A stretch of 64,000 nucleotides of DNA from RGIG8775 sp045612185 (GTDB lineage: Bacteria; Bacillota; Clostridia; Oscillospirales; CAG-272), in NCBI GenBank assembly GCA_045612185.1, contig JAZKYO010000100.1, positions 1 to 64,000 on the forward strand, written 5' to 3'. The first letter of the stretch is position 1; each line of letters begins with the position of its first letter. Positions 8,359-17,582 of this stretch are shown here, piece by piece. The notes under the pieces are model-generated. The model saw only the letters and a list, made by a program, of their open reading frames with translations. It was not told where the DNA came from and ran no database searches. A program made the translations under genes and the position numbers.

Positions 8359-8952
8359 TTAATTTTCGTTTTTCTTTCTTACGTTGAGAAGTCTGACTAT
8401 TACGGGGCTTAACACCACGTTGGATATTAATTCAAAGACAAAGTTGAGTCCCACAAAGAAAATTATGAGATACGCTCCCACGGACATTCCCTCGGCAATT
8501 GCCATGGCCTTGACAGCATCAACAAAGAAGGTCAGGCATCCAAGCAGGAAAATCCCCGTATTGACAACGGGACAGACTACCGCCGCCACCATTACAGCTA
8601 CGTATCTGTTGAACTTTTCAAGCACCTTGTAAACGAGACCCGCGCAGAGACCTGCCGCAATTCCCTTTACCATAACCGTTATAGCAGTACCGGGAGCGCT
8701 GAGGCTGAACCAGAACGCTGAGTCGGGGGTAATAAAGAACACTATGCCCGCTACCGCTCCGAGCCACGCACCCGCAAGAGGTCCGCAAAGCGCCGCGCCA
8801 AGTACTACGGGAATAAGCGTAAGTGAAATTGACGCCAAGCCACCGATTTTGATAAATCCGCCCATATAGGCAAGAATAGCGACAAGCGCTGTCAAGAGCG
8901 CCAACATAACCATTGTTCCGGTTGACATTCTTCTTTTGTTTGTTGTTTTCAT
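8359..8952 (-). CDS. panT: ECF transporter S component, probable pantothenate transporter
   Basis: A 197-residue integral membrane protein with about six hydrophobic helices, typical in size of the substrate-binding S components of energy-coupling-factor importers. The gene lies directly downstream of coaX in one operon, so the substrate is most likely pantothenate and uptake is linked to its phosphorylation. Ligand assignment rests on context. The ATP-binding and T components must be encoded elsewhere. AAGGAGG before the ATG at 8952 fixes the start, 12 codons inside the longest frame. Confidence 0.8.
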   Translation of the reverse strand: MKTTNKRRMSTGTMVMLALLTALVAILAYMGGFIKIGGLASISLTLIPVVLGAALCGPLAGAWLGAVAGIVFFITPDSAFWFSLSAPGTAITVMVKGIAAGLCAGLVYKVLEKFNRYVAVMVAAVVCPVVNTGIFLLGCLTFFVDAVKAMAIAEGMSVGAYLIIFFVGLNFVFELISNVVLSPVIVRLLNVRKKNEN

Positions 8953-9031
8953 AAATCCTCCTTGCTGTCGTCCGCTTTTGCGGTACAACGCTTAAACATT
9001 TATATTATCTCCCGTGGGAGTAATACACAAA

Positions 9032-9796
9032 CTAAATATTCTTTTTATAAATTATGTTAAGACCCTTGAGAACGAGATGTTCGTCATGGATCATTTCGTG
9101 CTTGCAGTAGGGGACTATTACAGGCGCATACTCTCCTGTAGCGTATACGGTCGGTTTTTCGCCTACTTCTTCGCTTATACGGTCTATCATTCCGTCAACC
9201 ATGCAAGCGTGTCCGAAAATGACACCCGATCGCATACAGTCGGCGGTATTCTTAGCCACCGCCGCGCGCGGTGCCTCAAGGCTGACCTGCGAAAGCAGGG
9301 CCGTTCCCTTTGAAAGCGCCGTAAGCCCCAAAAGGACACCGGGAGCAATAGAAACACCGCTGAATATGCCCTTTGAATTTACGACTATCATATTTGTAGC
9401 AGTTCCCATATCGACTATAATCGACGGGCTTCCGTACACGTAATGCGCCGCCACTGATGCACAGATAAGGTCAGCCCCCACAGACGACGGTATATCACAA
9501 TGTATATTGATACCGGTTTTTACCCCCGGTCCGACCGTGAGCGCATCAACACCGCAAACAAATTTAAGCGCATCTGACATAACCGCATTGAGCTGCGGTA
9601 CTACCGACGATATTATAGCTCCGCTGATATTTGCTCTGTCAACACCGTACAACGAAAGCAAATTTACAATTTTTACGGCATATTCGTCTTTGGTATCGGC
9701 TACCGCAGTTGAAAGCTTAGCAACTAACCTAAGCTCATCCCCATCAAAACCGCCGAGCGTAATATTTGAGTTACCTATATCAACGCAGAGTATCAC
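9032..9796 (-). CDS. coaX: type III pantothenate kinase
   Basis: A 254-residue CoaX, which phosphorylates pantothenate in the first committed step of coenzyme A synthesis. Family features include the N-terminal phosphate loop DIGNSN, the VGPGVKTG block, the GADL motif and DMGTATN. The GTG start at 9796 is preceded by GAGGTGAGG and gives the usual family length; the longer frame adds 10 unlikely residues. It is first gene of an operon with the pantothenate S component and is driven by the promoter at 9832-9860. Confidence 0.93.
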   Translation of the reverse strand: MILCVDIGNSNITLGGFDGDELRLVAKLSTAVADTKDEYAVKIVNLLSLYGVDRANISGAIISSVVPQLNAVMSDALKFVCGVDALTVGPGVKTGINIHCDIPSSVGADLICASVAAHYVYGSPSIIVDMGTATNMIVVNSKGIFSGVSIAPGVLLGLTALSKGTALLSQVSLEAPRAAVAKNTADCMRSGVIFGHACMVDGMIDRISEEVGEKPTVYATGEYAPVIVPYCKHEMIHDEHLVLKGLNIIYKKNI

Positions 9797-9831
9797 GGCA
9801 TCCTCACCTCTCTTGTAATATCTCACAATTT

Positions 9832-9860
9832 ATTGTATCACTTTTTGTGCAAAAAGTCAA
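9832..9860 (-). promoter_or_regulatory. coaX-panT promoter
   Basis: Minus strand: -35 TTGACT (9860-9855), 17-bp spacer, -10 TACAAT (9837-9832), about 35 bp before the coaX start. Confidence 0.75.
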
Positions 9861-9913
9861 GTATTCAATTTGAATTTCAATATTATGAATATCAAGTCCC
9901 AAAACAACGAAAA

Positions 9914-10573
9914 TTACAAAAGGCGGAATTTGTTTTTTTCACAATCAATAATTCCCTCTTTTTTCATTTTGCTTATCTCTGCCGACAGACCGCTTCGCTC
10001 GACCTCAAGATAATCGGCAAGCTCCTGTCTGTCAAAAGGTATCTCAAATCTGTCACTATTTGCCTTTTTAGCGCACTCGGACAAATACGCCACAAGCTTT
10101 TCTCTGGTACTGCGCTTTGAAACAATCTCTATTTTTTTATGGAACACAAGCGTTTTAACGGCAAGATCCTTCATAAGATTAAAAATCATCTGTTGGTGAA
10201 ATCCGCAGTTGTTTGAACAGGTGTGCAGAATGTGTCCGCAGTCTATAAACATTATATCGCAAAGCTCGTTTGCCACCACAGACACGGGCAAAGCCTCGGT
10301 TTCGGCGCAGGCAAACGCCTCTCCGAACATTTCGCCGGCCTCTACGTTTGAGAGAATACTTCGGTTTCCATAATAATCCACCTGAATTATCTGCGCGGAG
10401 CCCGAGAGAACTATTCCAAGATATTTTGCGGGACTACCCTCGGAAAACACTGTGTATTTTTTGTCGAAACGCTCTACCTTTGCGCCAAGACATTTCAGCA
10501 TTTTCAGCATATCAAGCTCTGCAATTCCGTCAAAAAGACGGCATTTTTTTAAAATTTCCAAATATTTCTCCAA
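9914..10573 (-). CDS. Crp/Fnr-family transcriptional regulator
   Basis: A 219-residue regulator with an N-terminal cyclic-nucleotide-binding-like beta barrel (about 15-120), a dimer helix, and a C-terminal Crp-type winged HTH (about 150-219, with DRQELADYLEVERSGLSAEI as the HTH). The linker region carries a cluster of cysteines (C..HILHTCSNNC) that could sense redox state or bind a metal; this is inference. A TTG start is supported by AAGGAG seven bases upstream. It is divergent from the ldhA/ferredoxin/flavodiiron genes, so control of fermentation or oxygen defence is plausible. Confidence 0.87.
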   Translation of the reverse strand: MEKYLEILKKCRLFDGIAELDMLKMLKCLGAKVERFDKKYTVFSEGSPAKYLGIVLSGSAQIIQVDYYGNRSILSNVEAGEMFGEAFACAETEALPVSVVANELCDIMFIDCGHILHTCSNNCGFHQQMIFNLMKDLAVKTLVFHKKIEIVSKRSTREKLVAYLSECAKKANSDRFEIPFDRQELADYLEVERSGLSAEISKMKKEGIIDCEKNKFRLL

Positions 10574-10588
10574 AGTTTTTCTCCTTTT

Positions 10589-10602
10589 GTTGAAATTTCA
10601 AC
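10589..10602. promoter_or_regulatory. 14-bp perfect palindrome, candidate Crp/Fnr operator
   Basis: GTTGAAATTTCAAC lies in the divergent intergenic region between the Crp/Fnr gene and ldhA. It sits just upstream of a TATAAT at 10625-10630 that lies before ldhA. Its TTGAA...TTCAA halves resemble Crp/Fnr half sites with a shortened spacer. Assignment to the neighbouring regulator is inference. Confidence 0.5.
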
Positions 10603-10658
10603 ATACTTTTCACTCACATTATACTATAATTAAACCAGAAAATCAAGGAGGTTTTCAA

Positions 10659-11693
10659 ATGAATTTCGCATTTTTTGACGCTAAGCCTTACGACAAGCCC
10701 TCTTTTGAAAAATTCGGCGCGGAAAAAGGCATAAAATTCAAATATTTCGAAACAAAGCTCAGTGAGGACACGGTTGAGCTGGCAAGCGGATTTGACGGAG
10801 TTTGCGTATTTGTAAACGACACGGTAAACGCGGCGGTTATTGACAGACTGTGCGAGCTTGGAGTTAAGGTAGTAGCGCTCCGTTGCGCAGGCTTTAACAA
10901 CGTTGACGTAAAGCACGCATTCGGAAAAATTCACATTTTGCGAGTACCCGCTTACTCCCCATATGCGGTTGCCGAGCATGCGATTGCAATGCTTCTTACC
11001 TCGGTTCGCCGTATTCACAAGGCGTATATCAGAACGAGAGATTTCAATTTCAGCCTTGCGGGAATGACCGGCTTTGACCTTCACGGAAAGACGGTAGGTG
11101 TTATAGGCACGGGTAGGATAGGCCGCGTATTTATTGACATCTGCCGCGGCTTTGGAATGAACGTGCTGGCTTACGACAAGTTCCCCGCACACGGTCTTGA
11201 CAACGGCGACACGGTAAGATACGTTGAGCTTAACGAGCTGTTCGAAAAAAGTGACATCATTTCACTCCACTGCCCTTTAAACGATGACACCTACCACATT
11301 ATAGATGCCAAAAGCCTCAAAAAGTGCAAAAACGGGGTGGTAATAGTCAACACCTCACGCGGTGCGCTTGTTGACGCGGAAGCGCTTTTGGCGGGTATCA
11401 AGTCCAGAAAGGTAGGTGCGGCTTGCCTTGACGTTTACGAGGAAGAATCCGACCTGTTTTTTGAGGACAATTCGGGACACATTCTTGAGGACGACACCCT
11501 TGCAAGACTTATTTCGATGCCAAACGTAATCGTTTCATCGCACCAGGCGTTTCTTACAGAGGAGGCGCTTGCCAACATTGCCGAAACTACCGTAAACAAC
11601 ATTCACGAATTTTTTGAAAACAGTGAATGCTCCAACGAGCTTTGCTTCCGTTGCGGATCGGCAGAGGATTGCAAAATCGGTAAGTGCTTTTAA
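10659..11693 (+). CDS. ldhA: D-lactate dehydrogenase (2-hydroxyacid dehydrogenase)
   Basis: A 344-residue D-isomer-specific 2-hydroxyacid dehydrogenase that reduces pyruvate to D-lactate with NADH. The substrate-domain CAGFNNVD motif, the NAD-binding GVIGTGRIGR and the catalytic NTSRGALVD / SSHQAF blocks match LdhA-type enzymes. The ATG at 10659 follows AAGGAGG; the open frame extends 69 codons upstream without support. A Cys-rich tail (CFRCGSAEDC) follows the last domain and is unusual for the family. The next gene, an iron-sulfur protein, starts 16 bp later, so the two form an operon. Confidence 0.88.
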   Translation: MNFAFFDAKPYDKPSFEKFGAEKGIKFKYFETKLSEDTVELASGFDGVCVFVNDTVNAAVIDRLCELGVKVVALRCAGFNNVDVKHAFGKIHILRVPAYSPYAVAEHAIAMLLTSVRRIHKAYIRTRDFNFSLAGMTGFDLHGKTVGVIGTGRIGRVFIDICRGFGMNVLAYDKFPAHGLDNGDTVRYVELNELFEKSDIISLHCPLNDDTYHIIDAKSLKKCKNGVVIVNTSRGALVDAEALLAGIKSRKVGAACLDVYEEESDLFFEDNSGHILEDDTLARLISMPNVIVSSHQAFLTEEALANIAETTVNNIHEFFENSECSNELCFRCGSAEDCKIGKCF

Positions 11694-11709
11694 GCTTGGA
11701 GGAATCAAT

Positions 11710-12402
11710 ATGTTAAGAAAAATAATTAAAATAGACGAAGAAAAGTGCAACGGCTGCGGTGCTTGCGCAGCAGCGTGCCACGAGGGCGCGATAGAAATGG
11801 TTGAGGGCAAGGCAAGACTTACCCGCGAGGATTATTGCGATGGGCTGGGCGACTGTCTGCCCGCCTGCCCCACGGGGGCGATAACCTTTGAACATCGAGA
11901 GGCACCTGCCTACGACGATGCGGCTGTCAAAGCTTCTCAGGCAAAAAAAACGGGCAAGTCTCTTCCCTGCGGTTGTCCGAGTACAAACGCAAAGGCAATT
12001 AAGCGTGACGCGGCTCCCGTTTCAAGAACAACGGCTCAAAGCCAGCTTTCGCAATGGCCCTGTCAAATAAAATTAGTTCCCGTAAACGCTCCATATTTTG
12101 ACGGAGCAAATCTTTTGGTAGCCGCCGACTGTACGGCGTTTGCATACGGCAACTTCCACGACGAGTTTATCAGAAATCACATCACTCTCATTGGATGTCC
12201 CAAGCTTGACGAGGGTGATTACGCTGAAAAGTTAACGGCAATAATAGCTAATAACAACATAAAAAGCGTTAAGGTGGTCAGAATGGAGGTTCCCTGCTGC
12301 GGCGGTATTGAGAACGCGGTAAAGCGAGCACTTATGGCAAGCGGAAAATTTATCCCGTGGCAGGTCGTAACAATTTCAACCGACGGAAAAATTCTCGAAT
12401 AA
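11710..12402 (+). CDS. 4Fe-4S ferredoxin-like iron-sulfur protein
   Basis: A 230-residue protein with two N-terminal 4Fe-4S motifs (CNGCGACAAAC and CDGLGDCLPACP, about residues 12-56), then a region with CGC and PC residues, and a C-terminal block with IGCPKLD and VPCCGG. Proteins of this layout occur next to redox enzymes in many Clostridia and are likely electron carriers, but the partner is not known. GGAGG precedes the ATG at 11710. It is co-transcribed with ldhA and followed by its own gap and the flavodiiron promoter. Confidence 0.85.
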   Translation: MLRKIIKIDEEKCNGCGACAAACHEGAIEMVEGKARLTREDYCDGLGDCLPACPTGAITFEHREAPAYDDAAVKASQAKKTGKSLPCGCPSTNAKAIKRDAAPVSRTTAQSQLSQWPCQIKLVPVNAPYFDGANLLVAADCTAFAYGNFHDEFIRNHITLIGCPKLDEGDYAEKLTAIIANNNIKSVKVVRMEVPCCGGIENAVKRALMASGKFIPWQVVTISTDGKILE

Positions 12403-12418
12403 TTTTAACAAAAAACCA

Positions 12419-12447
12419 TTGAATATATTACATATTTGTGGTACAAT
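12419..12447 (+). promoter_or_regulatory. flavodiiron gene promoter
   Basis: -35 TTGAAT (12419-12424), 17-bp spacer ending in TGG (extended -10) and -10 TACAAT (12442-12447), 33 bp before the start codon. Confidence 0.75.
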
Positions 12448-12479
12448 TATAAAAATTAAACTTCGCAGAGGTAACAAAT

Positions 12480-14270
12480 ATGACGATTACACAGGATATC
12501 AAATACATCGGTGTCAACGACCGAAAAATCGACCTTTTTGAGGGTCAGTACGTCGTTCCAAACGGAATGTCGTACAACTCCTACGTAATACTCGACGAAA
12601 AAATCGCGATTATGGACACGGTTGATGCCAACTTTACTCACGAGTGGCTTGACAATCTCCAAAACGTGCTTGGCGGCAGAAAGCCCGACTATCTTATAGT
12701 TCAGCACATGGAACCCGACCATTCGGCTAATATCGCTAATTTTGTTAAGACTTACCCGAACGCAACGGTAGTTTCCTCAGCCAAGGCGTTCGCTATGATG
12801 AAGAACTTCTTTGGCACTGATTTTACCGACAACAGAATAATTGTAGGCGAAGGAGACACACTTAGTCTAGGAAAGCACCTTCTTACCTTCGTAACCGCGC
12901 CTATGGTACACTGGCCCGAGGTTATAGTAACCTACGACAGCACAGACAAGGTTCTTTTCTCTGCTGACGGATTCGGAAAATTCGGCGCGCTTGACGCTGA
13001 CGAGGACTGGGCTTGCGAGGCAAGACGCTACTACATCGGTATCGTTGGCAAATACGGCGCGCAGGTACAGAGCCTTCTTAAAAAGGCTGCGGGACTTGAC
13101 ATAAGTATTATCTGCCCTCTCCATGGTCCTGTGCTTACGGAAAATCTCGGTTATTATCTTAACCTCTACAACACATGGTCGAGCTATCAGCCCGAGGAGG
13201 AAGGCATTGTTATCGCCTACACCTCGGTATACGGCAATACAAAAAAAGCGGTTCTTCAGCTTGCTGAAAAGCTTAAAGCTAACGGCTGTCCCAAGGTTGT
13301 GGTGAACGACCTTGCAAGATGCGATATGGCAGAAGCGGTTGAGGACGCTTTCAGATACAGCAAGCTGGTGCTTGCGACAACAACCTACAACGCGGAGATA
13401 TTCCCCTTTATGAGGGAGTTTATTAACCACCTTACAGAGCGCAATTACAGCAACCGCACGGTAGGTCTTATCGAAAACGGAAGCTGGGCGCCTCTTGCGG
13501 CAAAGGTTATGAGAGAAATGCTTGAAAATTGCAAAAACCTTACGTTTACGGAAACTACCGTTAAGATTATGTCGGCGCTCAACGACGAGAGCAAAACCGA
13601 GCTTGACTCACTGGCTGACGAGCTTTGCCGCGATTATCTCGCTCAACAGGACTCCACGGCTAACAAAAACGACCTTACCGCTCTTTTCAACATCGGCTAC
13701 GGTCTTTACGTGGTTACTTCCAACGACGGAAAAAAGGACAACGGACTTATAGTTAACACGGTAACTCAGGTAACAAACACCCCCAACAGAATCGCGGTTA
13801 CAATCAACAAGGAAAATTACTCTCACCACATTATCAAGCAAACGGGCAAAATGAACATCAACTGCCTTACGGTTGACGCTCCCTTCAAGGTGTTTGAGGT
13901 GTTCGGATTCCAAAGCGGAAGAAACGTAAACAAGTTTGCGGACTGCGAGCCTCTCCGTTCCGACAACGGACTTGTATTCCTTCCCCGATACATCAACTCC
14001 TTTATGTCTCTCAAGGTTGAGCAGTATATAGACCTTGACACCCACGGAATGTTTATTTGCTCTGTTACAGAGGCAAGAGTGCTTTCAGACAGAGAAACCA
14101 TGACCTATACCTATTACCACGAAAACGTTAAGCCCAAACCCGAAACCGACGGCAAGAATGGCTACGTTTGCAAGATATGCGGCTACGTTTACGAAGGCGA
14201 GCCGTTGCCCGATGACTTTGTATGTCCGCTTTGCAAGCACGGCGCGGCGGATTTTGAAAAAATTCAATAA
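12480..14270 (+). CDS. flavodiiron protein fused to flavin reductase and rubredoxin
   Basis: A 596-residue multidomain oxidoreductase. Order: metallo-beta-lactamase-like diiron domain (about 1-250, with HMEPDHSAN near residue 80), flavodoxin domain (about 255-395, VYGNTKKA), flavin-reductase-like domain (about 400-535), and a C-terminal rubredoxin (CKICGY...CPLCKHG, last 40 residues). Such high-molecular-weight rubredoxins reduce oxygen or nitric oxide to water or nitrous oxide, and the fused reductase and rubredoxin shorten the electron path from NAD(P)H. It stands first in a run with ferritin and a separate rubredoxin, an oxygen-protection cassette of strict anaerobes. Confidence 0.92.
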   Translation: MTITQDIKYIGVNDRKIDLFEGQYVVPNGMSYNSYVILDEKIAIMDTVDANFTHEWLDNLQNVLGGRKPDYLIVQHMEPDHSANIANFVKTYPNATVVSSAKAFAMMKNFFGTDFTDNRIIVGEGDTLSLGKHLLTFVTAPMVHWPEVIVTYDSTDKVLFSADGFGKFGALDADEDWACEARRYYIGIVGKYGAQVQSLLKKAAGLDISIICPLHGPVLTENLGYYLNLYNTWSSYQPEEEGIVIAYTSVYGNTKKAVLQLAEKLKANGCPKVVVNDLARCDMAEAVEDAFRYSKLVLATTTYNAEIFPFMREFINHLTERNYSNRTVGLIENGSWAPLAAKVMREMLENCKNLTFTETTVKIMSALNDESKTELDSLADELCRDYLAQQDSTANKNDLTALFNIGYGLYVVTSNDGKKDNGLIVNTVTQVTNTPNRIAVTINKENYSHHIIKQTGKMNINCLTVDAPFKVFEVFGFQSGRNVNKFADCEPLRSDNGLVFLPRYINSFMSLKVEQYIDLDTHGMFICSVTEARVLSDRETMTYTYYHENVKPKPETDGKNGYVCKICGYVYEGEPLPDDFVCPLCKHGAADFEKIQ

Positions 14271-14284
14271 CGGAGGAACAAAAA

Positions 14285-14797
14285 ATGATGAACGCAAAGG
14301 TACACGAGCTGCTTAATCAGCAGATCAACAAGGAATTTTATTCAGCTTATCTCTATCTCGATTTTTCCAACTACTTCAAGGCCAAGGGTCTTGACGGATT
14401 CGCTAATTGGTACATGGTACAGGCTCAGGAAGAACGCGACCACGCAATGCTTTTCTATCAGTACCTTCAGAACGAAAATCAGATAGTAACGCTTGATGCT
14501 ATCGCAAAGCCCGACAAGGTTTTTGAGTGCCATATGGACGTACTTAAAGCAGGGCTTGAGCATGAGGAATACGTAACCTCTCTTATCAACGACATATACG
14601 CGGCGGCTTATGAGGTAAAGGACTTCCGCACCATGCAATTCCTTGACTGGTTCGTTAAGGAGCAGGGCGAAGAGGAAACCAACGCCAACGATATGATTAC
14701 TAAAATGGAGCTTTTCGGCAGTGATCCCAAGAGTCTCTACATGCTCAACCAAGAGCTTGCGGCAAGAGTTTACACGGCACCCTCGTTGGTACTGTAA
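14285..14797 (+). CDS. ftnA: ferritin
   Basis: A 170-residue non-haem ferritin that stores iron and consumes Fe(II) with peroxide or oxygen. The four-helix-bundle signatures are present: NKEFYSAYLYL, QAQEERDHA (ferroxidase ligands), and WFVKEQGEEE. It follows the flavodiiron gene by 14 bp with a GGAGG site, so it is co-expressed. Storing iron while oxygen is removed limits Fenton chemistry. Confidence 0.93.
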   Translation: MMNAKVHELLNQQINKEFYSAYLYLDFSNYFKAKGLDGFANWYMVQAQEERDHAMLFYQYLQNENQIVTLDAIAKPDKVFECHMDVLKAGLEHEEYVTSLINDIYAAAYEVKDFRTMQFLDWFVKEQGEEETNANDMITKMELFGSDPKSLYMLNQELAARVYTAPSLVL

Positions 14798-14830
14798 ACA
14801 ATATTAATTTAAATTTTGGAGGAATAAATT

Positions 14831-14992
14831 ATGAAAAAATACGTATGTGACGTATGCGGATGGGTTTATGACGAGGCTGTGGGAGATCCCGACAACGGTA
14901 TCGCTCCCGGCACAAAGTTTGAGGACCTTCCCGAGGATTTCGAGTGCCCTCTTTGCGGAGTTGGCAAGGACGACTTCAGCGAAGAAGCTTAA
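14831..14992 (+). CDS. rubredoxin
   Basis: A 53-residue rubredoxin with the two iron-binding CxxC loops (CDVCGW near residue 6 and CPLCGVG near residue 39) and the usual aromatic residues. It is the full family length. GGAGG sits 8 bases before the ATG, 33 bp after ferritin. It is likely a soluble one-electron donor to the flavodiiron enzyme upstream or to peroxide reductases, and is the last gene before a strong terminator. Confidence 0.95.
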   Translation: MKKYVCDVCGWVYDEAVGDPDNGIAPGTKFEDLPEDFECPLCGVGKDDFSEEA

Positions 14993-15009
14993 AAACACGC
15001 AAAAAATCA

Positions 15010-15038
15010 CGGCAGGCTTGTAAGCCTGCCGTTTTTTT
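15010..15038 (+). terminator. terminator of the oxygen-defence operon
   Basis: The perfect stem CGGCAGGCTT with its complement (15010-15031) is followed by seven Ts. Confidence 0.93.
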
Positions 15039-15068
15039 ACTTTATACAGTTTTTATTTACTCAATTTA

Positions 15069-15097
15069 TTGACTTTTGGCGACACAAGATGTATAAT
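15069..15097 (+). promoter_or_regulatory. traX-like gene promoter
   Basis: -35 TTGACT (15069-15074), 17-bp spacer, -10 TATAAT (15092-15097). It shows that an in-frame ATG at 15089 cannot be the start and supports the one at 15131. Confidence 0.8.
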
Positions 15098-15130
15098 TCA
15101 AGCAGTAACAACAACTTTAGGAGAGATATT

Positions 15131-15829
15131 ATGAAAGAAATCAATCGCTCATTTGGACTTAACAACAATCAATTAAAGCTTATAGCAATGGTCTCAATGC
15201 TTATAGACCACATTGGTGTTCAGCTTTTTCCCGGCGTGCAGATTCTGCGCATATTGGGAAGACTTGCTATGCCGATTTTTGCGTACATGATTACCGAGGG
15301 GTGCTTTTATACAAGAAACAGAGTAAAATACCTTTCACTGATAGCCTTGCTTGCCGCTCTTTGTCAAGTTGTGTATTTCGTGGCAGAGGGCTCGCTGTAT
15401 ATGAGTATACTTGTTACTTTTTCACTGTCTATCGTTACCATCTTTGCAATCGACGGATTTTTGAAGAAAAAAACAGCTACTTCACTTATTATAGCGGTTG
15501 CGGTAACGGCAGGCGTGCTTTTTGCGGCTTTGGCTCTGCCTGTGTTACTTAAAGCTAACGGATTTGACATAGATTACGGTATATTCGGTATTTTGCTTCC
15601 CGTTGCGATTTATTTTGCAAAAGGAAAATACGGCAAGCTTATCGCGGCAACAGTCGTTATTACGGCACTTGCCGTAAACAGAGCAACTATTCAATGGTAT
15701 GCGCTTGCGGCGATTCCCCTTCTCTATCTGTACAACGGTCAGCGTGGTCGCTTGAATCTGAAATACCTGTTCTATATTTTCTACCCCACACATCTGGCGG
15801 TCTTGCATTTTTTAGATATGCTGTTTTAA
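15131..15829 (+). CDS. TraX-family membrane protein
   Basis: A 232-residue TraX-like protein with about seven hydrophobic helices. The family N-terminus NQLKLIAMVSMLIDHIG and the R-x-LGRLAMPIFAYMI block are clear. TraX of F-plasmids acetylates pilin, but chromosomal Firmicute homologues are uncharacterised and no conjugation genes are present here. AGGAGAG precedes the ATG at 15131. It stands alone between two promoters or terminators. Confidence 0.87.
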   Translation: MKEINRSFGLNNNQLKLIAMVSMLIDHIGVQLFPGVQILRILGRLAMPIFAYMITEGCFYTRNRVKYLSLIALLAALCQVVYFVAEGSLYMSILVTFSLSIVTIFAIDGFLKKKTATSLIIAVAVTAGVLFAALALPVLLKANGFDIDYGIFGILLPVAIYFAKGKYGKLIAATVVITALAVNRATIQWYALAAIPLLYLYNGQRGRLNLKYLFYIFYPTHLAVLHFLDMLF

Positions 15830-15924
15830 AACGTCAGATTAAACAAGTTTATTTTCAGTTTATATTGAGCTTGTATAATTTTGTCAAAATAACACGAAAG
15901 ACGCGGCAGTAAATTGCCGCACCG

Positions 15925-17574
15925 ATGGTATATTCAATGAACACAAAAAGAATTGACGGAAAATGTTTTGCCCGTATGCTTCTTGGCGGTGCCGCAATGC
16001 TTGCGGAGCATATCGATGAGCTTAACGCACTTAACGTGTTCCCCGTCGCGGACGGAGATACCGGAACAAATATGCTGAAAACTGTAGAAGGGGGACTTGC
16101 CGCAGTCAATGACAAGTCCACGCCGAACATTGGAGAGCTTTCGGATATATTTGCCAAAGGCGTTCTGCTTTCGGCTCGAGGAAATTCGGGCGTTATTCTC
16201 TCACAAATATTTGCTGGAATAAACGATGGGCTCAAGACGTTGAACGACGTAAGCGCGACCGAGCTTGTAGGCGCATATCGCCACGGAGTGGAAAAGTCCT
16301 ATGCGGCTGTTAAAACCCCTACGGAGGGCACTATTCTTACGGTCTTTCGCGAAAGTACGGAATTTGCGGCAGCTAATATTGACGACAACTCAAGCATTGA
16401 GGATTTCTTTAAGCTCCACATAGACGAGGCGCGGCGCTCGCTTGCCTCCACCAAGGAGAGATTACCCGTACTTGCCGAGGCTGACGTGGTTGACTCGGGC
16501 GCAGCGGGATATTTCTACATAGCCGAAGGAATGTACAAGGCGTTAAACAGCGATTTTGTGACATATGACTTACCAAACTCAGAAGAAAAAGGCAATGTAA
16601 ACATCGACCTTTTCACCCGCAACAGCAAGCTTGAGTTCGGCTATTGCACCGAATTTCTTATAAGACTTACAACCGACAAGGTCGATCCCGACAGCTTCGA
16701 TGTTCAAACGGCTCTTTCGGTGCTTGACACTCTTGGCGGTGAAAGCGTAGTAGCTTACAAGCAAGATGATATTCTCAAAATTCATGTTCACACCTTCCGT
16801 CCGGGCGAAATTATGAACGCAATGCAAGCTTTCGGAGAGTTTTTGACTGTCAAAATAGAGAATATGTCCTTGGGACACTCGGAATCCGTGAAACCGAAGA
16901 AAAAAAAGGCTAAAAAATTCTCTGTGGTTGCGGTGGCTACGGGTGAGGGCTTATCGGCGCTTTTCACCCACATGGGTGCCGAACAGATAATTTCGGGCGG
17001 TCAGACCGCCAATCCCTCTGTTGAGGATTTCGTAAAGGCGTTTAAAAAATGTGACGGTGAAAACATTATAGTTCTTCCCAACAACAAAAATATCATTCTC
17101 GCCGCGAAACATGCGGCAGAGCTATATGAGGACGCCAGGGTTCACGTCATAGAAAGCAAAAATCTTATGCAAGGCTTTGGGGCACTTTCGGTCATCACCC
17201 CTGGATTCACCGACGTTGACGCGCTTATTGCCAGCGCGCAAAGAGCAGCCGCGGGAGTAACAGACGGAGAAATAACCAAGGCTATAAGAGACACAACTGT
17301 CGACGGAAAGGTTATAAAAAGCGGCGACTACATTTCAATAAGCGACGGCAAAATCACCGCTGTCGCAAAAAATGCAGAGGACGCGGCACTTGCCATGCTT
17401 GAAGCATCCGACACCGATTTGTGTGAGATAATTACTCTGTTTGTCGGCAAAAACGTTTCGGCAGACAAGCGTATTGAGCTATTGGAACGCTTGGAGGAAA
17501 GCTACCCGGACTGCGAAATTACCGTTTACGACGGCGGTCAGGATGTTTACGACTACCTAATTGCTGTAGAATAG
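15925..17574 (+). CDS. fakA: fatty acid kinase catalytic subunit FakA (DAK2 domain, YloV family)
   Basis: A 549-residue protein with an N-terminal DhaL/DAK2 ATP-binding domain (about 10-200; NVFPVADGDTGTNM and SARGNSGVILSQ) and a C-terminal DegV-like half (about 315-549). FakA phosphorylates fatty acids presented by FakB. No clear ribosome site lies before the ATG at 15925, and a second ATG sits four codons later. A GCGGCA...TGCCGC hairpin (about 15902-15919) lies just upstream. PlsX-like, DegV/FakB-like and ACP genes follow with small gaps, so the operon builds a fatty-acid salvage route to phospholipid. Confidence 0.88.
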   Translation: MVYSMNTKRIDGKCFARMLLGGAAMLAEHIDELNALNVFPVADGDTGTNMLKTVEGGLAAVNDKSTPNIGELSDIFAKGVLLSARGNSGVILSQIFAGINDGLKTLNDVSATELVGAYRHGVEKSYAAVKTPTEGTILTVFRESTEFAAANIDDNSSIEDFFKLHIDEARRSLASTKERLPVLAEADVVDSGAAGYFYIAEGMYKALNSDFVTYDLPNSEEKGNVNIDLFTRNSKLEFGYCTEFLIRLTTDKVDPDSFDVQTALSVLDTLGGESVVAYKQDDILKIHVHTFRPGEIMNAMQAFGEFLTVKIENMSLGHSESVKPKKKKAKKFSVVAVATGEGLSALFTHMGAEQIISGGQTANPSVEDFVKAFKKCDGENIIVLPNNKNIILAAKHAAELYEDARVHVIESKNLMQGFGALSVITPGFTDVDALIASAQRAAAGVTDGEITKAIRDTTVDGKVIKSGDYISISDGKITAVAKNAEDAALAMLEASDTDLCEIITLFVGKNVSADKRIELLERLEESYPDCEITVYDGGQDVYDYLIAVE

Positions 17575-17582
17575 GAGTTCTT

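Noticed and set aside
15131..15829. TraX-like gene as a sign of a conjugative element
   Set aside because: No other transfer genes are present. Chromosomal TraX-like membrane proteins are common in Firmicutes.
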